Of a DNA stretch of 64,000 nt, positions 24,609 through 32,895 are shown piece after piece. Within the stretch, counting starts at the first letter, position 1, and each line of letters begins with the position of its first letter. The DNA comes from JBKPNJ01 sp963695705 (lineage in GTDB: Bacteria; Actinomycetota; Actinomycetes; Propionibacteriales; Nocardioidaceae). Below the pieces are notes generated by a model. That model saw only the letters and a list, made by a program, of their open reading frames with translations. It had not been told where the DNA came from and made no database searches. The DNA is taken from contig CAVOHB010000013.1 of the NCBI GenBank assembly GCA_963695705.1, positions 1-64,000 of the forward strand. The letters run 5' to 3'. The position numbers and the translations under genes are program-made.

Positions 24609-25342
24609 ACCGACGGCTCCGCCAGCGCCGCAACCTGCATCCGGGTCAGCTCCGCGCAGCCGCCGGCCGCGAGCCCGAGCAGCTCATCGAGCGCGCCGCG
24701 GTCGAACGGCTCGGCCTCCGCGGTGCCCTGCACCTCGATGAACCGACCGTCCCCGGTCATCACCACGTTCATGTCCGTCTGGGCACTCACGTCCTCCTCG
24801 TACGGAAGGTCGAGCATCGGTACCCCGTCGACGATGCCCACCGACACCGCAGCCACCGAACCGAGCAGCGGCTCCCCCTTCAAGGAGTTGCCCGCTCCAC
24901 GTCCGCGCAGGAAGGACACCGCATCGGCGAGCGCGACGTAGGCGCCGGTGATCGCGGCCGTGCGTGTGCCGCCATCGGCCTGCAGGACATCGCAGTCGAG
25001 CTGGATCGTGTTCTCACCGAGCGCCCTGTAGTCGATGACGGCCCGCAGCGAGCGCCCGACAAGCCTGGAGATCTCGTGGGTACGACCTCCGATCCGACCC
25101 TTCACCGACTCGCGGTCCGACCGGGTGTGTGTGGAGCTGGGCAACATGGCGTACTCCGCGGTCACCCAGCCCTGCCCGGAGTCACGGCGCCAGCGCGGCA
25201 CCCCGGCGCTCACGCTGGCCGCGCACAGCACCCGAGTCCGGCCGAACTCCACGAGCACCGAACCGGCCGCGTGGTCGAGCCAGTGCCGGGTGAAGCGCAC
25301 CTCGCGCAGCTGGTCGGGTCGTCGTCCATCGGCACGAGTCAT
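24605..25342 (-). CDS. rph: Ribonuclease PH
   Basis: 245 aa phosphorolytic exoribonuclease trimming tRNA 3' ends. Start at ATG 25342; motifs RPDQLREVRFTRHWLDHAAGSVLVEFGRTRVLCAAS, SDRESVKGRIGGRTHEISRLVGRSLRAVID, ENTIQLDCDVLQADGGTRTAAITGAYVAL (phosphate-binding GGTRT) and LDLPYEEDVSAQTDMNVVMTG. Between the MBL module and rdgB. Confidence 0.97.
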   Translation of the reverse strand: MTRADGRRPDQLREVRFTRHWLDHAAGSVLVEFGRTRVLCAASVSAGVPRWRRDSGQGWVTAEYAMLPSSTHTRSDRESVKGRIGGRTHEISRLVGRSLRAVIDYRALGENTIQLDCDVLQADGGTRTAAITGAYVALADAVSFLRGRGAGNSLKGEPLLGSVAAVSVGIVDGVPMLDLPYEEDVSAQTDMNVVMTGDGRFIEVQGTAEAEPFDRGALDELLGLAAGGCAELTRMQVAALAEPSV

Positions 25343-25371
25343 GGCGGAACCATACCGAGCGGGCACGCGCC

Positions 25372-26937
25372 CTAGATCTCGTAGGACTCGCCCGCCGAGA
25401 CGAGTCCGATCGGGCCGTCCCAGGCGGCGACCGCGTCCGCCAGCACCCGGGATCGCTCGTGCCACGGAGGGATGTGGGTCAGCAGCAGCCGTCCGACGTT
25501 GGCCGACTTCGCATGCTCGGCCGCCTCGCGGCCCGTCATGTGCAGGTTCGGCGGATTGTCCTCGCCGTCGACGAACGACGACTCGCACAGCAGCACGTCC
25601 GCGTCCCGGGCCAGCTCGACCAGTGCCTGCGTCGGCGCGCTGTCGCCTGAGTAGACCAATGAACGGTGCTCGTTCTCGACGCGGATCCCGTACGTCGTGA
25701 CCGGATGGATCATCGACGCGACCCACACCTCGAACGGCCCGATCTTCTCCGGGCTCGAGGGGTCCCAGGCGTGGAAGTCGAACTCCTGATTCATCCCCGG
25801 GTCGATCGGCAGATCACCGGCGCACGCCATCCGCTCGGCCGCACCCTCCGGACCGTAGACCGGCACCGGCGCCAGCGGCCCGTCGGGATGGTACCTGCGT
25901 GCCACGTAATAGCTGCACAGGTCCAAGCAGTGGTCACCGTGCAGGTGCGTGATGAGAATCGCATCGATGTCGTTGATGTCGCCGTAGCGTTGCAGCGCAC
26001 CCAGAGCGCCGTTGCCCATGTCCAGCACGATCCGGAACGTCCGCCCTTGGTACGGCTCCTCGAGCAGATAGCAGGAGGCGGCACTGTCCGGACCGGGATA
26101 GCTGCCGGAGCAGCCGACGATGGTGAGCTTCATACGCCCATCCAGGCGAACTGGTCGACCGCGTTCGAGCTCGGGGCCGAGGAATCGGCGTCCGACCTCG
26201 CGGAACTCCTCCGGCTGGCCCGTGGTCAGGAACCGGTGCGAAGGGGGGGTCAAGGCCGGATCACGCTCGAGCCCGAGTCGTACGAGCAGCGCGTACACAT
26301 CCTTCGCGGTCTCCTCTGCGCTGCTCACCAACGTCACATCGTCGCCGAGCACGAGGGAGATGACGCCGGTCAGCAGCGGGTAGTGCGTGCAACCGAGGAT
26401 CAGCGTATCGATCCGATCGGCCACCAAGGGATCGAGGTAGGCGTGTGCCACCGCGATCAGCTCCGATCCGCTGGTGACGCCCCGCTCGACGAACTGCACG
26501 AACCGGGGGCAGGGGCGGGTGTGCAGACGCACCTGGGGGGCCGCCGCGAAGGCGTCGTCGTAGGCCATCGAGGTGGCGGTAGCCTCCGTGCAGATCACCC
26601 CGACGCGCCCCGACCTGGTGGCGGCCACCGCCCGGCGGGTCGCCGGCAGGATGACCTCCACGACCGGCACCGGATAGCGCTCGCGGGCGTCGCGGAGGAC
26701 GGCTGCGCTGGCTGAGTTGCAAGCGATGACGAGCGTCTTGACGCCGCGGTCGACCAGGTGGTCGAGGCATTCCAGCGCGTACTCCCGGACCTCACCGATC
26801 GGCTTGGGTCCGTACGGCTGGCGAGCGGTGTCGCCGAGGTAGAGCACCGGCTCGTGCGGCAGCTGGTCGAGGACGGCACGCACTACCGTCAGGCCGCCGA
26901 AGCCGGAGTCGAAGATGCCGATCGGAGCGTTCACCAC
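25372..26937 (-). CDS. murI: Fused glutamate racemase - MBL-fold phosphodiesterase-like protein
   Basis: One 521-aa frame encodes two proteins that are separate neighbours in other actinobacteria. Residues 1-268 are MurI: IGIFDSGFGGLTVVRAV, first catalytic Cys in VIACNSASA, second in LILGCTHYPLL; it makes D-glutamate for peptidoglycan. Residues 269-521 start with MKLTIVGCSGSYPGPDS and are a metallo-beta-lactamase-fold hydrolase (THLHGDHCLDL, IHPVTTYG, YSGDSAPT, LLTHIPPWHER), like M. tuberculosis Rv1339, described as a cyclic-nucleotide phosphodiesterase. No stop separates them: RLDGR runs straight into the MBL Met (26131-26133). Either a true fusion, or two products with internal initiation. 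Confidence 0.9.
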   Translation of the reverse strand: MVNAPIGIFDSGFGGLTVVRAVLDQLPHEPVLYLGDTARQPYGPKPIGEVREYALECLDHLVDRGVKTLVIACNSASAAVLRDARERYPVPVVEVILPATRRAVAATRSGRVGVICTEATATSMAYDDAFAAAPQVRLHTRPCPRFVQFVERGVTSGSELIAVAHAYLDPLVADRIDTLILGCTHYPLLTGVISLVLGDDVTLVSSAEETAKDVYALLVRLGLERDPALTPPSHRFLTTGQPEEFREVGRRFLGPELERGRPVRLDGRMKLTIVGCSGSYPGPDSAASCYLLEEPYQGRTFRIVLDMGNGALGALQRYGDINDIDAILITHLHGDHCLDLCSYYVARRYHPDGPLAPVPVYGPEGAAERMACAGDLPIDPGMNQEFDFHAWDPSSPEKIGPFEVWVASMIHPVTTYGIRVENEHRSLVYSGDSAPTQALVELARDADVLLCESSFVDGEDNPPNLHMTGREAAEHAKSANVGRLLLTHIPPWHERSRVLADAVAAWDGPIGLVSAGESYEI

Positions 26938-27063
26938 GCCAGCGAGAATACGGCCCGGCGGAAGGCGATGGTGGGTTGTTCAGGCAACCGGGCCGTACCC
27001 GGGGCTCCGGCGGGCTCGTCCGGGTGCGGCCGGTGGGTCTCGGTCCGCTCGGCCGGTGGGAGC

Positions 27064-28989
27064 ATGGCGGTCATGACGATCCCGCTTACGGCCAGTCTGA
27101 TCACCTCGTGCTGGCAACCCCGAGAGGTCCGCCTGTCGCCGGACGGCCGCTACGTCGCGTGGGAGGCGGCGCCGTACGGCCGTGCCGGCGAGCACGACGA
27201 GAGCGCCGTGTGGGTGGCCGCGACGGACGGCTCCGAACCCGCTCGACAGTGGACGCAGGAACGGGCGAGCGGCCATCCACGTTGGTCCCCCGACGGGTCC
27301 CGGCTCGCCATCGCGTCCGATCGCGCCGAGCCGGGGGTCATGGGGCTGTACGTCCTATCGGTGGCGGGAGGCGAGGCCGTACCAGTCGTCGTACGGAAAC
27401 GCTCGATCTCGCTGTTCGCCTGGTCCCCGGACGGTCGATCGTTGGCTTTCCTCGCTCCGGACGAGCCCGACGAGGACCACGAACGCCGCGAGAAGGAGCG
27501 TGATGACCCTGACGTCTACGGCCAGCGATGGGAGCGGCACCGACTCCACGTCGTCACAGTCGACAGCCGTGAGGTCACGACGCTGCTCGCAGCCGACCTC
27601 CATCTCACCGACCTCGCCTGGTCGCCGGACGGCTCCCGGATAGCCGTGACCGCGCGGGCCACGCCCGTCGCGGACGATGCGATGCGCGCGACCGTACTGG
27701 TGGTTCCCAGTGCCGGCGGCGAGCACAGCACCGTTTGTGCAGGCGGCGACGTCAACGACCTGACCTGGACGGCTGACGGTCGGCGACTGGTGTACGTGGC
27801 CGCCCATGACGCGGACCCGCAGTCCTCCTACACGGTCTGGTCCGTTCCGGCCGATCGGGGCCAGACGCCCGTCACGATCGGGCCCGGCACCGAGGACGAG
27901 GAGTGTGGGATCGGGGTTCGGGCGGTCGCCGGCGAGCCTCGTGTGCTGATCCTCGTAGCGCGTGGCCTGGATACCCGGCTCGAATGGTGCCATCCGGAAA
28001 CCGGGGCACGCGAGGAGCTCTGGATCGCGGACGGGAGCGTGGCGACCTTCGCCGTGGCACCGGGACCGGTGATCGCGGTCGTCGCGTCCCAGGGTGCCGG
28101 TCTGCCGGAGGTCTGGGCCGGCAGTCCCGATGGTCTCTCACGCGTGTCGGACCACCACGCCGGCCTGGCAGCCGTGCGGTTCGGCGCCGTCGAGGACTTT
28201 CACTGGCACGCGCCGGACGGCCTGAGGATGGACGGGATACTGATCCGGCCGGCAACGGAGCCGGGGATGTCGACAGGGCCGGCGGCGATGGTGGTGCTGC
28301 CGCACGGAGGGCCGTACGGTCGCTCCGGACGCGACCTGCACGTGCATCCCCTCGACTGGGGGCAGTGGCTGGCGACAGCCGGCTACGCGGTCTTGATGCC
28401 CAACTACCGTGGCGGTCTCGGGCGAGGCAACAGGTTCGCCCAGGCGGTGCGCGGGGACATGGGCGGTGCCGAGTGGGGCGACGTTCTCTCCGCCGTCGAC
28501 GCCGCGGTCGAACGCGGGATCGCCGACCCGTCCCGGCTCGGGATCGGAGGGTGGAGCCAGGGCGGGTTCCTCACCGCCTGGGGGGTGACCCAGACCGACC
28601 GCTTCTCGGCCGCGGTGATGGGGGCGGGGATCAGCGACTGGGGAATGATGTCGATGACGTCGGACGTGCCGACGTTCGAGGGCACGCTCGCCGGCGACCA
28701 ACCGTGGAACGGGCCCGGTCCGCACCGAGGCGCCGAGCGCTCGCCGATCTCGTACGCCGCACACTGCCGTACTCCGCTGCTCATCCTGCACGGCCAGGAC
28801 GACGAACGTGTCCCTGTCAGCCAGGGCATCGGATTCCACCGTGCTCTGCTCGCCATGGGCTCCCCCGTCGAGCTGGTCACCTATCCCCGTGAGCCGCACG
28901 GCATCCGCGAACGCCGCCACCAGGAGGACCTGCTCGAACGGGTGCGGGCATGGTTCGACCAGTGGCTCAAGCCGGACGCGACGGAGTGA
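27064..28989 (+). CDS. S9 family serine peptidase (acylaminoacyl-peptidase/prolyl oligopeptidase type)
   Basis: 641 aa. Start ATG 27064 after GGTGGGAG. Residues 1-390 form a beta-propeller built of WD40-like PD40 units (SPDGRYVAWE, RWSPDGSRLAIAS, AWSPDGRSLAFLA, AWSPDGSRIAVTA, TWTADGRRLVYVA). The alpha/beta hydrolase domain (about 400-641) has HGGPYGRSGRD, nucleophile Ser in GIGGWSQGGFLT, Asp in HGQDDERVP and His in REPHGIRERRH, so the triad is complete. No signal peptide: cytoplasmic peptide degradation. It sits, on the opposite strand, inside the otherwise conserved cysM-murI interval. Confidence 0.92.
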   Translation: MAVMTIPLTASLITSCWQPREVRLSPDGRYVAWEAAPYGRAGEHDESAVWVAATDGSEPARQWTQERASGHPRWSPDGSRLAIASDRAEPGVMGLYVLSVAGGEAVPVVVRKRSISLFAWSPDGRSLAFLAPDEPDEDHERREKERDDPDVYGQRWERHRLHVVTVDSREVTTLLAADLHLTDLAWSPDGSRIAVTARATPVADDAMRATVLVVPSAGGEHSTVCAGGDVNDLTWTADGRRLVYVAAHDADPQSSYTVWSVPADRGQTPVTIGPGTEDEECGIGVRAVAGEPRVLILVARGLDTRLEWCHPETGAREELWIADGSVATFAVAPGPVIAVVASQGAGLPEVWAGSPDGLSRVSDHHAGLAAVRFGAVEDFHWHAPDGLRMDGILIRPATEPGMSTGPAAMVVLPHGGPYGRSGRDLHVHPLDWGQWLATAGYAVLMPNYRGGLGRGNRFAQAVRGDMGGAEWGDVLSAVDAAVERGIADPSRLGIGGWSQGGFLTAWGVTQTDRFSAAVMGAGISDWGMMSMTSDVPTFEGTLAGDQPWNGPGPHRGAERSPISYAAHCRTPLLILHGQDDERVPVSQGIGFHRALLAMGSPVELVTYPREPHGIRERRHQEDLLERVRAWFDQWLKPDATE

Positions 28990-29110
28990 CTGTCTTGCTG
29001 GCCTCCGGCGAGAGGTCCAGGCGCTTTCCACCACCATGCGAGCCGGATCAGTTGTCAACAGGCACTGACTGAAACCCTCTTCGGTGTCGGGTGCGGTGCA
29101 GGATCGCGGA

Positions 29111-30089
29111 GTGGCCGACGCGGTGGAGGAGATGGCTGATCCATGGGTTCTCGTGCGCGGCCTGGCTCTCAATCAAGCCGGCGTCGTGACGCGCAGTCAG
29201 GCCCTTGGATGTGGACTCAGCGATGAGATGCTCAACTCACTGATACGGAGTCGCCGGTGGCGACGGGTTCACCCGGGCGTCTATGTGATCTTCACCGGGC
29301 CGCTCCCGTGGGCGGCGAGAGTATGGTCCGCGGTCCTGGTCTGCGGCAGCGGGGCTGTTGTCAGCGGCTGCTGTGCGCTGCGGCTATACGGGATGCGGCT
29401 CGACCACGCTGACAATGACCCGGTGCATATCAGTGTCGACCGCCTACGCCGCGTCAAGAGTCACGAGGGAGTCATCCTGCACCGGGTCAGCCACCTGGCT
29501 CATCTGACACATCCCGGCCGAAGACCTCCGGTGATGCGGTTCGAGCATGCCGTCCTCCAGCATGCGGTCGGCGGAGGGCTGGTCACTGCGATCGGCGTTC
29601 TCGCCGATTCGTGTCAACAGCGGCTGACAACTCCTGGCAGGCTCGTGCTCGCGCTTCGGGCGCATAAGCGACTGCCTATGCGCAAGAAGCTCCTCGAGAT
29701 CATCGAGGACGTTGCACTCTGGCGCCTACTCCTACCTCGAGCTTGCCTATCTCCGACGGGTGGAGCGCGCCCATGGACTACCGCGAGCCATTCGTCAGCG
29801 TCGGACGAACGAAGGCCGACGCATCTGGTTCCGGGACGTCAGCTACGTCATCTTTGGCATAGTGATCGAACTCGACGGCCGGCTAGGGCATGAGAGCGCC
29901 AACGATCGGTGGGCCGATCTGGACCGCGACGTCGCCACCGCGTGCCAGGACAGTGTCACGATCCGTATCGGCTATGGCCAGGTGCTCGGTGATCCATGCC
30001 GCACAGCCGCTGCTGTGGCCACGATGTTGCGCCGCCGCGGGTGGAGCGGGCAACCGGTCAGATGTGGGCCGCACTGCCGTCTGATGTGA
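29111..30089 (+). pseudogene. AbiEi-like / DUF559-type protein, disrupted by a +1 frameshift
   Basis: The N-terminal part from GTG 29111 contains a winged-helix AbiEi-like module (NQAGVVTRSQALGCGLSDEMLNSLIRSRRWRRVHPGVYV), then SAVLVCGSGAVVSGCCALRLYG and HISVDRLRRVKSHEGVILHRV. At about 29711 the frame breaks: EIIED continues as LHSGAYSYLELAYLRRVERAHGLPRAIRQ... in the next frame, ending IELDGRLGHE...RWADLDRDVATACQ...IRIGYGQVLGDPC, a Vsr/DUF559-like nuclease fold with the E-L-D-G-R core. Skipping one nucleotide restores a protein of about 325 aa of the common actinobacterial type IV antitoxin-like family. Sequencing error or recent pseudogene. Confidence 0.78.
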
Positions 30090-30110
30090 CGGATGGTCAT
30101 GAACTCGGGA

Positions 30111-30155
30111 TTTGTGGAGGATGTTACGTCTCTGGCGCCGAATATCCTCCACAAA
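30111..30155 (+). repeat. 45-nt palindromic repeat, copy 3
   Basis: TTTGTGGAGGATGTTACGTC, N6 (TCTGGC), GCCGAATATCCTCCACAAA. The outer 12-bp stem TTTGTGGAGGAT/ATCCTCCACAAA is perfect. It lies 22 nt after the AbiEi-like gene and 49 nt before the convergent end of cysM. Confidence 0.85.
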
Positions 30156-30203
30156 GCGACGACTGAGGCCCCGTCCCCCACCGAAGTCAGCACACCTCGC
30201 CGC

Positions 30204-31151
30204 TCAGGCCCACAACTGCCCTTCGAGTCGCTTCTCGGCCTCGTCGAGCGTCCCTTCGTACGCGCCGGTGGAGAGATACTTCCAGCCGCCGTCGCAGACG
30301 ACGACGACGATGTCGGCCGGCGTGCCCTCGCGGACCGACCGGTCCGCCTGGGCCAGCGCGGCGTGCAGGATCGCGCCGGTCGAGATCCCGGCGAACAGCC
30401 CCTCCTCGTCGAGCAGCTGGCGCACGCGGCGCATCGCGTCGCGCGGGCCGACCGAGAACCGCGAGTCGATCAGTGACTTGTCGTACAGCTCGGGGACGAA
30501 TCCCTCGTCGAGGTTGCGCAGGCCGTACACCAGCTCGCCGTAACGAGGCTCGGCCGCCACGATCCGGACGTCCGGCTTGGCCTCGCGGAAGAACCGGCCG
30601 ACCCCCATCAGCGTTCCGGTGGTGCCGAGACCGGCCACGAAGTGGGTGACCGACGGCAGATCCGCAAGGATCTCCGGCCCGGTGGTCTCGTAGTGGGCCA
30701 GGGCGTTGGCCGGGTTGCCGTACTGATAGAGCATCACCCAGTCGGGATTGTCCGCGGCGAGGCCCTTGGCGACACGCACCGCCTCGTTCGACCCACCGGC
30801 GGCGGGCGACTCGATGATCTCAGCACCCCACATCCGCAGCAGCTGGCGGCGCTCAATCGAGGTGTTCTCCGGCATCACGCAGACCAGCCGGTAGCCCCGC
30901 AGCTTCGCCACCATCGCCAGCGAGATGCCGGTGTTGCCGGACGTCGGCTCCAGGATCGTGCACCCCGGCCGCAGCCGCCCCTGCTTCTCCCCGTCGACCA
31001 GCATCGCCAGCGCCGCCCGGTCCTTGACCGAGCCGGTCGGGTTGCGGTCCTCCAGCTTCGCCCACAGGCGCACGTCCGCCGACGGTGACAGTCGCGGCAG
31101 GCCGACCAGCGGCGTGCTGCCGACCGAGTCGAGCAGCGAGTCGAACCGCAT
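30204..31151 (-). CDS. cysM: O-phosphoserine sulfhydrylase CysM (CysO-dependent cysteine synthase)
   Basis: 315 aa PLP enzyme that joins O-phosphoserine with the thiocarboxylate of CysO to make a CysO-Cys adduct. PLP lysine in NPTGSVKDRAALAML (about residue 43); TSGNTGIS phosphate/substrate loop; GLGTTGTLMG glycine loop; AEPRYGELVYGLRN; GISTGAILHAAL near the C-terminus. The context cysM-cysO-mec defines it as the mycobacterial-type CysM. Starts 2 nt after the cysO stop. Confidence 0.96.
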   Translation of the reverse strand: MRFDSLLDSVGSTPLVGLPRLSPSADVRLWAKLEDRNPTGSVKDRAALAMLVDGEKQGRLRPGCTILEPTSGNTGISLAMVAKLRGYRLVCVMPENTSIERRQLLRMWGAEIIESPAAGGSNEAVRVAKGLAADNPDWVMLYQYGNPANALAHYETTGPEILADLPSVTHFVAGLGTTGTLMGVGRFFREAKPDVRIVAAEPRYGELVYGLRNLDEGFVPELYDKSLIDSRFSVGPRDAMRRVRQLLDEEGLFAGISTGAILHAALAQADRSVREGTPADIVVVVCDGGWKYLSTGAYEGTLDEAEKRLEGQLWA

Positions 31152-31153
31152 GC

Positions 31154-31432
31154 TCAGCCGGACCCGCCGGCGACAGCCGGCAGTACGACGACCACGTCGC
31201 CGTCCTTGACCGGGGTCTCCAGGCTGCCGGTGAACCGCACGTCCTCGTCGTTGACGTACACGTTGACGAAGCGACGCAAGTCGTCGCCATCGAGCAGACG
31301 CCCCTTGAGCCCAGGGTGGCTGCCCTCCAGGTCGTCGACCACCTCGGCGAGCGTGGAACCCTCCCCCGACACCGCCTTCTCGCCGCGCGTGTACGTACGC
31401 AGGACTGTGGGGATGCGGACCTCGATGGCCAT
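31154..31432 (-). CDS. cysO: Sulfur-carrier protein CysO (MoaD/ThiS fold) with a Ser-Gly tail after the GG motif
   Basis: 92 aa ubiquitin-like sulfur carrier. Start at ATG 31432. Typical segments: IEVRIPTVLRTYTRGEKAVS, LKGRLLDGDDLRRFVNVYVNDEDVRF and the end VVVLPAVAGGSG. CysO normally ends in Gly-Gly, where the thiocarboxylate forms; here two residues, Ser-Gly, follow GG before TGA. Removal of the tail by a JAMM peptidase such as Mec next door would be needed, or chemistry would have to use the final Gly. Confidence 0.93.
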   Translation of the reverse strand: MAIEVRIPTVLRTYTRGEKAVSGEGSTLAEVVDDLEGSHPGLKGRLLDGDDLRRFVNVYVNDEDVRFTGSLETPVKDGDVVVVLPAVAGGSG

Positions 31433-31490
31433 CGGTGTACTCCAGGGATAGTCAGGGTTGCTCACTGACACAACGGCGGGAGCCGGCACG

Positions 31491-31925
31491 TCATTCCGGA
31501 CCGGTAGGCGTCACAACGACCTCTTCCTCCGTCACCGTGCCGTCGACGATCCGGTACGACCGAAGCTCGACCGGTCCCTCGAGGTTGCCGCACTCTCTGG
31601 TCGACATCACCACGTAGTGCGCGTTCGGCTCCGCGGCGTACGAGATGTCGGTCCGCGACGGGTACGCCTCGGTCGCGGTATGCGAGTGGTAGATGACGAC
31701 GGGCTCCTCGTCGTTGGCGTCCATCGCCGTCCAGACCTTGAGCTGTTCCTGCGGGTCGAACCGGAAGAACGTGGGTGACCGCTCGGCGTTGACCATCTCG
31801 ACGATCCGGACCGGCCGGTCGGACCCGATCGGCCCGGCCACCACGCCACAGGCCTCGTCCGGGTGGTCCCGACGGGCATGGGCGACGATGGCGTCGCGAA
31901 TCACCGGGTCGATCCTCAGCACCAC
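31491..31925 (-). CDS. mec: Mec, JAMM/MPN+ metallopeptidase releasing cysteine from CysO
   Basis: 144 aa zinc peptidase. The JAMM motif is intact: VVIYHSHTATEAYPSRTDISYA (HxH, Ser and Asp), with upstream Glu in HPDEACGVVAG. It hydrolyses CysO-Cys to free Cys in mycobacteria. Start taken at GTG 31925 (or the next GTG, 31922); the RBS is weak. A long open frame extends upstream of this start but covers another gene and antisense sequence. cysO starts 58 nt downstream. Confidence 0.93.
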   Translation of the reverse strand: MVLRIDPVIRDAIVAHARRDHPDEACGVVAGPIGSDRPVRIVEMVNAERSPTFFRFDPQEQLKVWTAMDANDEEPVVIYHSHTATEAYPSRTDISYAAEPNAHYVVMSTRECGNLEGPVELRSYRIVDGTVTEEEVVVTPTGPE

Positions 31926-31990
31926 CTGAGGGTAGAGGCGGCTCGTCCTGGGCCCCCGCCTCGGCTCCCGCGCGTCCGGATGCTGAGACG

Positions 31991-32579
31991 CTAGCGGAGA
32001 GTGCGCACCAGCGAGTCCTGCAGGTAGCCCAGCCAGTCGTAGATGTCGTGCATCGCGGCCCTCGGGTCGTCGTACGACATCGCCTCCCAGACCGTCATCG
32101 TCGTCCTGCGTCACGCCGAGCCGCTCGGCCAGGGCGAGACGCAGGTCGGTCAGGCCGCGCAGCCACGCCTGCACCTCGTCGGCGTCGAGGTCGACCTCGA
32201 CATCCGCGGCCACGCCCTCCCAGTCCTCGCCGTCGACGCCGAGCCCGCCGCGCTCGAGGGAGTCGATCATGGTCAGCGCCTGGTTCACCTTGCCGTCGCG
32301 CAGCCCGCGCTCGGTGAAGCGACGAAACTCCCCGGAGTGCTCGTCGTCGTCGCGGTACGCGTCGGGGAGAAGCCGGGCGAGGACGGGATCCTCGGGCGCA
32401 TCGACCGGACCGGAGAAGTCGAGCAGCGCCACCAGCGGGTCCTCGGACTCGTCGCGCGCCGGGGACTCGTCCCGCAGCAGCTCGATGATCTGCCGGAGCA
32501 GACCGCGCAGCAGACCGGCCTCTGTCATCGCGAACGTCGCGCGGGCCCTCCCCCGCCTGGCTCGCTTGAACCCACTCAT
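31991..32579 (-). CDS. DUF2017 family protein, with an apparent +1 frameshift
   Basis: About 195 aa when joined. Start ATG 32579 overlaps the clpS stop (ATGA). Residues 1-165 read SGFKRARRGRARATFAMTEAGLLRGLL...DSLERGG...DADEVQAWLRGLTDLRLALAERLGVTQDDDDG; at about 32086 one extra G in a GGG run moves the conserved end (EAMSYDDPRAAMHDIYDWLGYLQDSLVRTL) into the next frame, ending TAG at 31991. Deleting that G restores an exact DUF2017 C-terminus. Usual gene between clpS and mec in actinobacteria; role unknown, with clpS coupling suggesting a link to proteolysis. Confidence 0.85.
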
Positions 32580-32875
32580 GCGTCGGTCTTCTGCAGGGTC
32601 GCCCACAGTCCGTACCCGTGCATCGCCTCGACGTCGCGCTCCATCTCCTCCCTCGACCCGGACGAGACCACGGCCTTGCCCTCGGTGTGCACCTGGTTCA
32701 TCAGCCGCTCGGCCTTGGCCTTGGGATACCCGAAGTAGCTCTGGAACACGTACGCGACATACGACATCAGGTTGACCGGGTCGTTCCACACCAGCGTCAT
32801 CCACGGAAGGTCGACCTGGACCGCCACATCGACGTCGGCTTCCTCGATCTCGACCGGTACGGACACGGATCTCAT
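32576..32875 (-). CDS. clpS: ATP-dependent Clp protease adaptor ClpS
   Basis: 99 aa N-end rule adaptor delivering substrates to ClpA/ClpC. Core: LPWMTLVWNDPVNLMSYVAYVFQSYFGYPKAKAERLMNQVHTEGKAVVSSGSREEMERDVEAMHGYGLWATL, with the conserved NDPVN loop and H-x-x-G-x-A-V. The N-terminal 25 residues are acidic and likely flexible. Divergent from pncB (21-nt gap), as in M. tuberculosis. Confidence 0.96.
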   Translation of the reverse strand: MRSVSVPVEIEEADVDVAVQVDLPWMTLVWNDPVNLMSYVAYVFQSYFGYPKAKAERLMNQVHTEGKAVVSSGSREEMERDVEAMHGYGLWATLQKTDA

Positions 32876-32895
32876 TGTCTCCTAGGCTGAGCAGC

